DNA from: Bacillota bacterium
GTDB taxonomy: Bacteria > Bacillota > Clostridia > Clostridiales > Clostridiaceae
Direction: 5' to 3'
DNA length: 28,299 nucleotides
Assembly (NCBI GenBank): GCA_023445445.1
Contig: JAEXLD010000031.1
Coordinates: forward strand, 1 to 28,299
Part shown: positions 13,376-21,420 of the stretch, in pieces
Numbering within the stretch: position 1 is the first letter of the stretch
How the letters are laid out: each line of letters begins with the position of its first letter
Translations under genes and position numbers: made by a program
Notes under the pieces: generated by a model
Told to the model about the DNA's origin: nothing
The model's input: only the letters and a program-made list of their open reading frames with translations
The model's database searches: none

Positions 13376-15229
13376 TTATTTTAATACCTTATTATTAAAA
13401 TAGTTATACTCATACCAATGTTTAGGTGCAACTCGTTTATTAGCCCAACTATTATAATACTCACTACTGATTAATCCATTCTTTCTACCTTCATCTATAG
13501 CATTCTTTGCATCTAAAGATAAAGTTGAGATATACCATAAATCTATTTCTTCTCTTTGATTTATAAGTTTAATATTTTCCTTTGCTATAAAATTATCTAT
13601 ATTCACATAATTTAAAGCTAAGTATATGGCCATAGCCACTATAGCAATTGGTTTAAATAAGTTCTTTTCTCTCCATATAAATAGTAAAAGAAAGAAAAGT
13701 GATATACATAGGAAAACTGTAAAAGCTTGAACTAAAACTCTAAGTCTTGTATATCCAAACTCTCCAATATATAAATTCATCTTATATATTGCAGCTATCC
13801 CCATATTTATAGTTAAGACTGTAATTATGCTATAAATAGTATTTAAAATATTATTTGCTCTTGATGCATTAACAATTGTTTTTAATTTAATGGAAATTAT
13901 CATTATAAGATTTATTACCACTAAAAACACCAATTGGAAGAAACCACTTCTTGCATACTCTGAAAAACTAACCCCTGCTGGCAATTCCTTATTTAAATAT
14001 AAATAAGAAACTTGTATCTTTGTAAACACTAAATACACTAAAATAATTGAAACTAAAACTGTAATTATTGTAGTAGCATTAAAAGTCCTCTTAAGGCTTT
14101 TATTATTAACTTTTTTAACCTTAGTAGCTGATAATGTATAATTTAATCCATAAACTAAAAACATCACAACTACTGCTACTATAACTCTAAAAATAAAGTC
14201 AAAAACATTTTCTATATTAATATACTCCCAAATATTAGATAAATAATAACTAAATACCTCATCTGCTCCTGAAAGTAACATTAATAAAACTATAACTAAA
14301 GGTATAGAAATTAATATTCCTTTTAATATGTTTTTTGAATATCTACTTCTATTTTCCTTATCAGAATTACCAAATCTCTCTTTTACTTCAACTGAAAGTT
14401 TTGAAGTATTTTCTATAGATTTACCAACTATTAATTCTAAGAAAGCTGTTATAAATGTAGCTAGCTTAAATGGTATATTATCATAAGTTAATAATAGGAA
14501 TCCTGAAAATAAGCTAATAGGAACAACGATTATATTTAAAACTCTAAAAAATTCATTTGTAAATACAGCATAGGTTATAGAAAGAATTATACTTGAAATA
14601 ACAAAAAAGAATCCCAAAAAGCTCTTATTTTTAACACCTACAATATTAGTAAATAAAATACACATTATAACAATTATAATTGGAACTGAAATTCCTAAGT
14701 AATTAAATACAGATATTGAAAATAACCCTCCTACAAGTAATGATAAAGCTATAAGGTTTATAGCTTTCTTATTATTCATTCTTCCATTTTCTAATTCCAT
14801 AAATTTATTAGGTAAATAAGAGTTAGTATTAATTCTATAAACTTTAGATAATGATTCAACTGCTAGGGATCTATAATCGATTAAATTACACTTTCTAACT
14901 ACATTTGATAATAATTCTTCTTCAAATTTATTAAGGTTATTTGTTAACCTACAATCTTCAAATACTATATCCTCACTTATCAGTTTAACTTCACTATTAG
15001 TTGCATCTATAAACACTAAACTAACATTGTAATTATTAAGCTTAAAAGTTTTATCATGTCTTATTAACTTTGATAAACCTACTTCTACATTATCTTTAGT
15101 CCATCTCTCAACACACTTTTCTGGAGTTTCATTTTCTTGCATTACTATTATTGGCAGTCTATTACTATTTCTCTTCAATAAAAGTAACTTTTCTTCCTTC
15201 ATTAAAACTAATGATACTACATTGACCAT
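13376..15229 (-). CDS. DUF4173 membrane protein with a degenerate Nudix-like N-terminal domain
   Basis: 617 residues. The C-terminal two thirds (about 155-560) contain around twelve membrane segments and the loop SGADEVFSYYL near 320, as in DUF4173/DUF4153 proteins. A soluble tail with WYISTLSLDAKNAIDEG follows. The first 60 residues look like the opening of a Nudix fold (VVSLVLMKEEKLLLLKR), but the Nudix box, expected as GETPEEAAxRELxEE, reads NETPEKCVERWTKDN, so the metal-binding glutamates are lost. It lies 16 bases after a YozG-like regulator gene and shares the operon with DUF2975. Function is unknown; a sensing or scaffold role for the N-terminal domain is a guess. Confidence 0.75.
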   Translation of the reverse strand: MVNVVSLVLMKEEKLLLLKRNSNRLPIIVMQENETPEKCVERWTKDNVEVGLSKLIRHDKTFKLNNYNVSLVFIDATNSEVKLISEDIVFEDCRLTNNLNKFEEELLSNVVRKCNLIDYRSLAVESLSKVYRINTNSYLPNKFMELENGRMNNKKAINLIALSLLVGGLFSISVFNYLGISVPIIIVIMCILFTNIVGVKNKSFLGFFFVISSIILSITYAVFTNEFFRVLNIIVVPISLFSGFLLLTYDNIPFKLATFITAFLELIVGKSIENTSKLSVEVKERFGNSDKENRSRYSKNILKGILISIPLVIVLLMLLSGADEVFSYYLSNIWEYINIENVFDFIFRVIVAVVVMFLVYGLNYTLSATKVKKVNNKSLKRTFNATTIITVLVSIILVYLVFTKIQVSYLYLNKELPAGVSFSEYARSGFFQLVFLVVINLIMIISIKLKTIVNASRANNILNTIYSIITVLTINMGIAAIYKMNLYIGEFGYTRLRVLVQAFTVFLCISLFFLLLFIWREKNLFKPIAIVAMAIYLALNYVNIDNFIAKENIKLINQREEIDLWYISTLSLDAKNAIDEGRKNGLISSEYYNSWANKRVAPKHWYEYNYFNNKVLK

Positions 15230-15245
15230 ATTATCCCTCCTCTAT

Positions 15246-15452
15246 TTATTCATCTACATATTCCAATATATCTCCTGGTTGACAATTAAGCTCTCTACAA
15301 ATAGCTTCTAAAGTTGAAAATCTTATTGCCTTTGCCTTATTATTTTTTAATATAGAAAGATTTGCATTGGTAATACCAACTCTTTCTGCTAACTCATTTA
15401 AAGAAATCTTTCTCTTCGCCATCATAACATCTAAATTTACTACTATTCCCAT
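15246..15452 (-). CDS. YozG-like XRE-family transcription regulator
   Basis: 68 residues of Cro/CI helix-turn-helix type. The recognition part reads SLNELAERVGITNANLSILKNNKAKAIRFSTLEAICRELNCQPGDILEY, the standard pattern of the small YozG group. In Bacillus this type of gene lies next to a DUF2975 gene, as here (13 bases between). It probably regulates its own operon, and repeated GATATTTTT blocks upstream of the operon promoter could be its site. Confidence 0.9.
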   Translation of the reverse strand: MGIVVNLDVMMAKRKISLNELAERVGITNANLSILKNNKAKAIRFSTLEAICRELNCQPGDILEYVDE

Positions 15453-15465
15453 GTTATTCTCCTTA

Positions 15466-15960
15466 TCATATAGTTAAATCATTTTCTTCTTTAAAAGATA
15501 CAGCTTTGTCAAATACCTTTGCTAGAATATAAATAAAGGCTGCTGCAAATAAAAATATAAACACCTCCATATCAGTATGTATTCCCATATTATCTACATA
15601 AATAAATTTAAAATCTTTAAAATTAGAATTTATAAATAAATTTATTAAATAACATATTGATATTATTAAACATGATACTGATATTTTTTTAAAAGCTATT
15701 GCATTAGACCTAACAAATGGATCCCCTTTAATTAATGTTCTAATTATTCCTTTTAGCATAATAACTATATAGAATAAACTACTTATTCCTACAACTAGTA
15801 ATAATATTATTAGTCCTTTGTCAATTATTACATTTTCTATTCCATTATTTATAAAAGTATTGTAAAAAAGTATTCCTGTAAGGATAATACCAAAAACAAC
15901 TGCAATATTAAGAATAATTGATAATACACTAGATAACTTTTTCTCATTGTTCATTTCCAT
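15466..15960 (-). CDS. DUF2975 membrane protein
   Basis: 164 residues with four predicted membrane segments (about 15-34, 47-68, 94-112, 132-152). The motif IIRTLIKGDPFVRSNAIAFKKISVS, with the conserved GDPF between segments two and three, is diagnostic for DUF2975. These proteins are almost always coupled with a YozG-type regulator, as in Bacillus yoaS-yozG. It is the first gene of a three-gene operon with that regulator and DUF4173. AGGTGGAGG precedes the ATG. A role as the membrane partner of the regulator is inferred from synteny. Confidence 0.85.
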   Translation of the reverse strand: MEMNNEKKLSSVLSIILNIAVVFGIILTGILFYNTFINNGIENVIIDKGLIILLLVVGISSLFYIVIMLKGIIRTLIKGDPFVRSNAIAFKKISVSCLIISICYLINLFINSNFKDFKFIYVDNMGIHTDMEVFIFLFAAAFIYILAKVFDKAVSFKEENDLTI

Positions 15961-15983
15961 ATAATACCTCCACCTTTAAATAT

Positions 15984-16040
15984 ATATTAGCATCCCTAAT
16001 AATATTTTTCAAGATATTTTTATTGTTAAACGATATTTTT
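15984..16040 (-). promoter_or_regulatory. Promoter and possible operator of the DUF2975 operon
   Basis: On the minus strand TTGAAA is followed after exactly 17 bases by TAATAT. Upstream, AAAAATATC occurs at 16013-16021 and 16032-16040 (19 bases apart), and a degenerate AAAAATATT overlaps the -35 at 16001-16009. The regular spacing suggests a protein-binding array. Confidence 0.55.
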
Positions 16041-16069
16041 TTATTAATTAAAATAGGTTTTCCAAAGCA

Positions 16070-16102
16070 AAAGCCATAGAACTATAAAAATTCCACGGCT
16101 TT
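16070..16102 (-). terminator. Terminator of the ABC transporter operon
   Basis: Twelve-base arms ending in GCC/GGC pair fully on the minus strand, with two G-U pairs that would be mismatches on the plus strand. This shows the direction of use. It starts 24 bases after the ATPase stop codon. Confidence 0.75.
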
Positions 16103-16125
16103 ATTTATATTATTACATTTACAAA

Positions 16126-16884
16126 TTATTTTCCTTCAGAAAGATTATATATTTTTTTCTCTCTAGATACTAAGGCTTTTACAAAATCAGTTGCAGGATT
16201 ATTTAATATTTCCTTTGGTTCTGAATATTGCTCTATCTTACCACTATCCATTACAAGAACCTTAGTTCCTAAATTAATTGCTTCTGAAATATTATGAGTA
16301 ACAAATACTATAGTAATTCCAGTTTTATCATGAATATTTCTAATTTCATCTTGTAGTTGCCCTCTTGTAATTTCATCTATTGCTCCAAAAGGTTCATCCA
16401 TTAAAAGAATATCTGGTGATGCAGCTAATGCTCTAGCTATGCCAACTCTTTGTTGTTGTCCACCTGAAAGCTCATCTGGATACCTTTCCAGCATATCTTC
16501 ATCTAATCCTACTATATCCATCCATTTTCTAACTGCCTTCTTAGTCTTGTCCCTATCTTTTTTATTTAATAAATTAGGAACATAGGCAATGTTTTCTTCT
16601 ACTGTCATATGAGGAAATAATACACTTCCTTGAATAGAATAACCTATATTTCTACGAAGATTAATTATGTCTTCCTCTTCTATATTTTTATTCTTAATAA
16701 AAATCTTTCCTTCTTCAGGTTTTATTAATCCATTAATCATTTTTAATATAGTGGTTTTTCCACATCCAGAACTACCAATTATAGTTAGAAACTCACCCTT
16801 ATTAATAGATAGATTAAAATCTTCTATTATTGTTTTTTCTCCATAACTTTTCTTTATATTTTCAAATCTTATTATCTCTTCCAT
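16126..16884 (-). CDS. ABC transporter ATP-binding subunit, OpuCA/ProV-type (no CBS domains)
   Basis: 252 residues of a single ABC domain. Walker A GSSGCGKTT (about 37-45), Q-loop SIQGSVLFPHM, signature LSGGQQQR (about 138-145) and Walker B ILLMDEPF (about 159-166) are all intact, followed by the TIVFVTHNISEAINLG switch. The closest families are quaternary amine and related uptake systems such as OpuCA and ProV, but it ends soon after the ABC domain and lacks their tandem CBS sensors. It energises the fused permease/binding protein encoded directly upstream (11 bases between). AGGAGGT precedes the ATG. Confidence 0.92.
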   Translation of the reverse strand: MEEIIRFENIKKSYGEKTIIEDFNLSINKGEFLTIIGSSGCGKTTILKMINGLIKPEEGKIFIKNKNIEEEDIINLRRNIGYSIQGSVLFPHMTVEENIAYVPNLLNKKDRDKTKKAVRKWMDIVGLDEDMLERYPDELSGGQQQRVGIARALAASPDILLMDEPFGAIDEITRGQLQDEIRNIHDKTGITIVFVTHNISEAINLGTKVLVMDSGKIEQYSEPKEILNNPATDFVKALVSREKKIYNLSEGK

Positions 16885-16895
16885 TTTAGAACCTC

Positions 16896-18434
16896 CTACT
16901 CTATAATCCCTTTGTCCAAAATAAATTCTTTAGCCACATCCTCTGGAGATTTTCCTTCTGTTTCAACTTGATAATTAAGATTAGCCATGGTTTTATCATC
17001 CAATATTCCATCTAAAGTACTTAATACATTATTTAATTCTGGATAAGTATCTAACACTTCTGTTCTTACTACCATTACAGCCATTGCAGAAGAGAAGAAC
17101 TGCTTATCGTCTTCCAGAACCACCACATCTGATACAGAAAGTTGTCCATCTGTTGTAAAAATATTAATTACATCAACTTTCCCTTCATTTATTGCTGAAT
17201 ATTTTAATCCTATATCTAAATCAACTGTTTTCTTAAAATTAAATCCATATGTCTTAGCAAAGCTATCATATCCATCTGGTCTTTCATAAAAATCATATTC
17301 AGCTCCAAAGGTAAGATTATTAGATACTTTTGCTAAATCAGAATAGGTTTTTAAATTATACTTTTCAGCTATTTCTCTTTTAACTGCTAATCCATAAGAA
17401 TCATTAAATCCAAAATGTCCAGTCCAAGTAAAATTATACTTTTCTAAATACTCTTTCTTTAATTCTTCATACATTGATTCATTATAGACGCCTTCATGTT
17501 TTAGCACCATATTCCATCCAGTTGAAGTATACTCTGGATACATATCAAATTCTTTACTTTCCATTCCAGGCATAATATTGGATGTTCCTCCTCCTACACC
17601 TTGGACTATATTCACACTTAAGTCAGTTTTATCTTCTATTACTTGTTTCAAAATTGATCCTAAAATGTATTGTTCAGTCATAGGCTTAGTTGCTATATTT
17701 ATTACTTTTGTATCTTTCCCACTATAAAATACTTTACCAAATAAAAAAGTAATAAATACAATTAATATTCCTATTACTACTACTTTTAGCCCTTTGTTTT
17801 TTCTAACATTTTTCTTAGAAAGCTTACTAATTATACTTAAAGTTAAATCTACTACTATTGCCAATAGAGCTATAAGTAAGCTTCCTGCTATAGTCAATGC
17901 TGTGTTATTTGTAGTTATACCTCTATATATGGCAACCCCAAGTCCCCCTGCTCCTATAAATGAAGAAATACCAGCTAAGGCAATAGTCATTGTAGCCATA
18001 CTACGTAATCCTGACATTATAACAGGCATTGCTAATGGAATTTTAATTTTATATAATACTTGCAGATTAGTGCTTCCCATTCCTTCAGCTGCTTCTAATA
18101 CTCTTTTATCTATATTAGTTATTCCAGTATATGTATTACGTACCATTGGTAATAAAGCATATACACTTAAGGCTATAACTGCCGTTGTGTTACCTATACC
18201 TGAAAATGGAATTAGAAATCCTAGTAATGATATTGATGGAATTGTATAAATGAAATTAATAACTCCAAGCACAAACTTTGAACTTTTTTCATACTCACTA
18301 ATTAAAATACCTAATATTAATCCTAAAATTGTTGCAATAATTATTGAAATAATAGATATCTCTAAATGTTCAAGCAAAAGATTCACAAAAAATTCTTTTT
18401 TATCAACTAATTGAAAAATAACCTCTTTAATCAT
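16896..18434 (-). CDS. ABC transporter permease fused to substrate-binding protein (OpuF/EgtU type)
   Basis: 512 residues with two domains. Residues 1-235 form the permease with about six membrane segments and the EAA loop LEAAEGMGSTNLQVLYKIKIP (113-133) that docks on the ATPase. Residues about 243-505 are an OpuAC-type binding protein tethered outside, with NIATKPMTEQYILG opening and SKEFDMYPEYTSTGWNMVL, a region that carries ligand-binding residues in the family. This architecture occurs in betaine/choline/carnitine uptake systems (BusAB, OpuF) and in the ergothioneine transporter EgtUBC; without a structural comparison the ligand cannot be decided. GGAGGG precedes the ATG. A 22-codon frame ends within its first codons. 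Confidence 0.9.
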   Translation of the reverse strand: MIKEVIFQLVDKKEFFVNLLLEHLEISIISIIIATILGLILGILISEYEKSSKFVLGVINFIYTIPSISLLGFLIPFSGIGNTTAVIALSVYALLPMVRNTYTGITNIDKRVLEAAEGMGSTNLQVLYKIKIPLAMPVIMSGLRSMATMTIALAGISSFIGAGGLGVAIYRGITTNNTALTIAGSLLIALLAIVVDLTLSIISKLSKKNVRKNKGLKVVVIGILIVFITFLFGKVFYSGKDTKVINIATKPMTEQYILGSILKQVIEDKTDLSVNIVQGVGGGTSNIMPGMESKEFDMYPEYTSTGWNMVLKHEGVYNESMYEELKKEYLEKYNFTWTGHFGFNDSYGLAVKREIAEKYNLKTYSDLAKVSNNLTFGAEYDFYERPDGYDSFAKTYGFNFKKTVDLDIGLKYSAINEGKVDVINIFTTDGQLSVSDVVVLEDDKQFFSSAMAVMVVRTEVLDTYPELNNVLSTLDGILDDKTMANLNYQVETEGKSPEDVAKEFILDKGIIE

Positions 18435-18495
18435 CTTTATTTACCCTCCTTTCCTCAACTGTATAATAATTTTTAAATTTAATGAACATTTTCAT
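18427..18495 (-). CDS. Putative 22-residue leader peptide overlapping the transporter start
   Basis: A frame starting MKMFIKFKNYYTVEERR ends with TAA at 18427-18429, inside the second and third codons of the permease gene. Its ATG follows GAGGTG with eight-base spacing, a fair ribosome binding site. The GGAGGG site of the permease lies inside this frame. Coupled translation or competition between the two starts is possible. No family was recognised, and the frame may be fortuitous. Confidence 0.4.
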   Translation of the reverse strand: MKMFIKFKNYYTVEERRVNKDD

Positions 18496-18528
18496 GTTAC
18501 ATACACCTCATTTCATAAGTTTTCCTTT

Positions 18529-18564
18529 ATTATAATACTATACCTTTTGTCTTAATTTGTTAAG
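18529..18564 (-). promoter_or_regulatory. Candidate promoter and operator of the transporter operon
   Basis: TATAAT on the minus strand (18529-18534) lies 34 bases ahead of the leader ORF. A CTTAA-4-TTAAG palindrome at 18551-18564 covers the -35 position, where no good hexamer exists. This is compatible with a regulated promoter. Confidence 0.35.
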
Positions 18565-18616
18565 TCAGTCCTTATTACTCCTATTTTATAAATTATATTA
18601 TTGATGAAAAATAAAA

Positions 18617-18642
18617 GAACACCTTAAACTTTAAAGGCGTTC
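18617..18642 (-). terminator. Terminator of the pentapeptide-repeat gene
   Basis: GAACGCCTT and AAGGTGTTC pair on the minus strand with one G-U and are followed by a T-rich run, 28 bases after the stop codon. Confidence 0.75.
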
Positions 18643-18669
18643 AATTATTTAATATTTTCATTTCTAATT

Positions 18670-19857
18670 CTATCTAACTATTTTCTTCACCAGTGCTCCT
18701 ACTCCAATTCCCATCATTAATACACCAATTAACATTTCTATATTACTTAGCATATAAGATCTAGGAGATGGTTGTGCTTCATTAAGACCAACCCCTGCAA
18801 ACATACCAACACTTAAATTTAAGGACTCATTATAGTCTGTTAGCATTTGCCTTATTCCATGATATTTATTTATAGTATCATAAGTTATTATTTCATTATT
18901 TACCTTTATTCCAAAGATAAGATATAATATTGAAAATAATAATATTATGAATAATGAGAAATAAACTGCATACATTGGCCTTTCTCCATATCCACAACTT
19001 ACAAGTCCAAGGGTTGATAAAATTCTTGGCATTGGTTTTAATACTTTTCTTTGCGTTTTTCTACATAGGAAGTAATATTCTCCAAAATTGTTTTGCAAAT
19101 TATTATCCTTGAATTTATCTGCTATATTTTCATATACAGTATATATTCCTTCATACTCATCTCTATTTCTTTTTCTAAATTTTATCTTATCTATAAAGGT
19201 TTTCTCATCTAGTTTTGTTTTATATTTATCTCTAAACTCTAGGTCTTCAATATAGGTACCTATGAATTTTGTACCTGAAAGATTGGTGTCAGAAATAATT
19301 ATCATTTCTAATGTTGAATCATATATAATTCCATTACTCATATCACTTAATTCAAAATTAGTATTTTTTAAAATACACTTATTAAAAATAATAAATTCTA
19401 AAGTGCAATTAATAAACTTTGCATATATATTACAATGATTAAATTCACATGAAAAATTATCTTCCTTATTCAAATTGGGTTTATCATCCTTATCCGTCTT
19501 AACAAAAATGCAATCTTGAAAAACTACTCCTCCACCCATTAGTTCACATTCTTCAAAATAACAGCCAATAAATTTGCAACTTGTAAACTTTATATTAGAA
19601 AATCTACATTTTATAAATTTAGCACAAACTATATCAGTATCCTTAATCTCTTGAAATTCATCTTCTTTTTTAGGATGTCCTCCACCTATAACTAAGTTAT
19701 TATGCTCCTTAAAGCTGTATCTATCATTTGGATTATACTCACTATATACATCTTTACTACTTGATAATTTTTCAAATACTCTTACATTATTATCAATTCT
19801 TTTTTTTAATTGAGTTTTTGCTGCAGAAATTTCTTCTTTAAAATTAATATAGGCCAT
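18670..19857 (-). CDS. Pentapeptide-repeat protein fused to a two-helix channel-like domain
   Basis: 395 residues. Residues about 72-210 hold pentapeptide-like repeats (AKFIKCRFSNIKFTSCKF, FEECELMGGGVVFQDC, CILKNTNFELSDM, SDTNLSGTKFIGT), which fold as a four-sided beta-helix. After a charged helical link (about 225-285), a membrane segment (296-318), a re-entrant loop (about 346-364) and a second membrane segment (371-391) follow, the layout of the Ion_trans_2 two-helix potassium channel. The loop reads SVGMFAGVGLNEA in place of the selectivity filter TVGYG, so potassium selectivity is doubtful. The final NIEMLIGVLMMGIGVGALVKKIVR is very channel-like. It stands alone with a clear ribosome binding site. 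The ligand or trigger is unknown. Confidence 0.8.
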   Translation of the reverse strand: MAYINFKEEISAAKTQLKKRIDNNVRVFEKLSSSKDVYSEYNPNDRYSFKEHNNLVIGGGHPKKEDEFQEIKDTDIVCAKFIKCRFSNIKFTSCKFIGCYFEECELMGGGVVFQDCIFVKTDKDDKPNLNKEDNFSCEFNHCNIYAKFINCTLEFIIFNKCILKNTNFELSDMSNGIIYDSTLEMIIISDTNLSGTKFIGTYIEDLEFRDKYKTKLDEKTFIDKIKFRKRNRDEYEGIYTVYENIADKFKDNNLQNNFGEYYFLCRKTQRKVLKPMPRILSTLGLVSCGYGERPMYAVYFSLFIILLFSILYLIFGIKVNNEIITYDTINKYHGIRQMLTDYNESLNLSVGMFAGVGLNEAQPSPRSYMLSNIEMLIGVLMMGIGVGALVKKIVR

Positions 19858-19905
19858 AATCTTTCTCCTTAGATTTTTAATACCTATATTTTCTCCAAAA
19901 ATTTA

Positions 19906-21300
19906 TTATAAATTCCATGCTTCCTTTAATAATTTAATTGCTTCTTCTATTTCGTTGTATTTTAAATTAGCATAGCCTAAAAATACTGTTTTACTTTCTT
20001 CAATATCCTTTAAGTATGATTTTGATAATCCTAATACCATTACACCCTTTTCCTCTGCAGTTTTAATAAGTTCTTTCTCATTCATCCCATTATTGACCTT
20101 TAATAATAAGTGTAACCCAGAATTAGTTCCTATAATTTCTGTATTGTTAAGATATGTCTTTATTAGCGAAACTAAATACTCCCTCTTTTTTCTATATATA
20201 TTTCTCATCTTATTTAAATGTCTTTCAAAGTAACCTTCCTCTATAAATCTCACTAAAGCTTGTTGAGTACTTCTAGATACTGTGCAAGCTAGAAAACTAA
20301 AATCTTTCTTATATATTTTCATAAGTTCATCTGGTAAAACCATATATGCTATTCTTTCAGAAGGTGAAAAACACTTTGAAAATGTACCTAAATATATCAC
20401 TTTTCCTTTATCATCTAAACTCTGTAATGCTGGTATTGGTTTCCCTTCAAATCTAAATTCACTATCATAATCATCTTCTATTATATATCTTTCTTTATTT
20501 TCATTAGCCCAATTTAATATCTGTATTCTTCTATTAATAGGCATAATTATTCCTGTAGGAAATTGGTGAGATGGAGTAATATGTATTACTTCTGAATTGC
20601 TTTCCCTTAATCTATCTACATTAACTCCTTGATTATCTATAGGTATTGCAATTGGATTAACTCCATTTATTTTTAGTATCTTCTTAATTTTGTAATAACC
20701 AGGTTCCTCCACTGCAAATAATTTATTTCTTCCTAGTATATTTATAATTATTTGAATTAAATATTCACTTCCTGCTCCTATTACTATATTATCTACCTTT
20801 GAATTAACTCCTCTAGAAAATCTTAAGTAATTGTTAATAGCTTCCCTTAAATTTCTATCTCCTTGAGAATGTCCTATTTGTAATAATTCCTTATTTTCTT
20901 CTGTTAATACTTCCTTGTATATTCTTCTCCATACTGCATATGGAAAACCCTCAAGATCAACTCTACTAGAGTAAAACTCATATTTATAAGGTTTTTTTCT
21001 ATTTACTTTTTCATTGCTATATTCATTTTTCCTTTTAGTATTTATAACTTCTTGAAGTTCTGTAATATAATATCCCTTTCTAGGTAGAGATACTATATAC
21101 CCCTCTGTTATTAACTGCTCATAGGCTGATTCAACTGTATTTTGGCTAATTTCTAGATACTTAGATAATTTTCTTTTTGAAGGTAGTTTACTATTAGATG
21201 TCATATTTCCACTCTGTATTTCATGCTTTATAAAATCATACAATTGTATATATAAAGGAATATCGCTATCATTATTTAAGTTTATAGTTAAACTATCCAT
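19906..21300 (-). CDS. MocR/GabR-type transcription regulator (GntR helix-turn-helix plus aminotransferase-like domain)
   Basis: 464 residues. The N-terminal winged helix (about 10-78; SDIPLYIQLYDFIKHEIQSG, then KLPSKRKLSKYLEISQNTVESAYEQL) is of GntR type. The rest is a class I aminotransferase fold with the PLP-binding lysine in GTFSKCFSPSERIAYMVLP and the aspartate in IIEDDYDSEFRFEG. Such regulators sense amino acids or their derivatives through PLP. The gene is divergent from alr, with 120 bases between starts, so regulation of alanine racemase is likely; DdlR of Brevibacillus is a MocR regulator of D-Ala-D-Ala ligase. AGGAGATAAA precedes the ATG. Confidence 0.9.
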   Translation of the reverse strand: MDSLTINLNNDSDIPLYIQLYDFIKHEIQSGNMTSNSKLPSKRKLSKYLEISQNTVESAYEQLITEGYIVSLPRKGYYITELQEVINTKRKNEYSNEKVNRKKPYKYEFYSSRVDLEGFPYAVWRRIYKEVLTEENKELLQIGHSQGDRNLREAINNYLRFSRGVNSKVDNIVIGAGSEYLIQIIINILGRNKLFAVEEPGYYKIKKILKINGVNPIAIPIDNQGVNVDRLRESNSEVIHITPSHQFPTGIIMPINRRIQILNWANENKERYIIEDDYDSEFRFEGKPIPALQSLDDKGKVIYLGTFSKCFSPSERIAYMVLPDELMKIYKKDFSFLACTVSRSTQQALVRFIEEGYFERHLNKMRNIYRKKREYLVSLIKTYLNNTEIIGTNSGLHLLLKVNNGMNEKELIKTAEEKGVMVLGLSKSYLKDIEESKTVFLGYANLKYNEIEEAIKLLKEAWNL

Positions 21301-21327
21301 TTTATCTCCTATCTGACCTCATTAAAT

Positions 21328-21372
21328 TTATCAAAACTGGTACTTATCAAAGATTCAGTTTATGTATATAAT
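21328..21372 (+). promoter_or_regulatory. alr promoter with direct repeats (possible MocR operator)
   Basis: TATAAT (21367-21372) follows TTATCA (21344-21349) after 17 bases. TTATCAAA occurs at 21328-21335 and again at 21344-21351 (16 bases apart, about one and a half helix turns), the second covering the -35. A shorter TTATCA is at 21374-21379. Direct repeats of this kind are the usual sites of MocR-type dimers. Confidence 0.5.
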
Positions 21373-21420
21373 ATTATCAGTGGTATTAATAATATGTCAA
21401 TTATAGTAAGGAGCTTTATT

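Noticed and set aside
17794..18249. 151-codon plus-strand frame
   Set aside because: Antisense to the permease domain, which is certain; typical mirror of hydrophobic codons.
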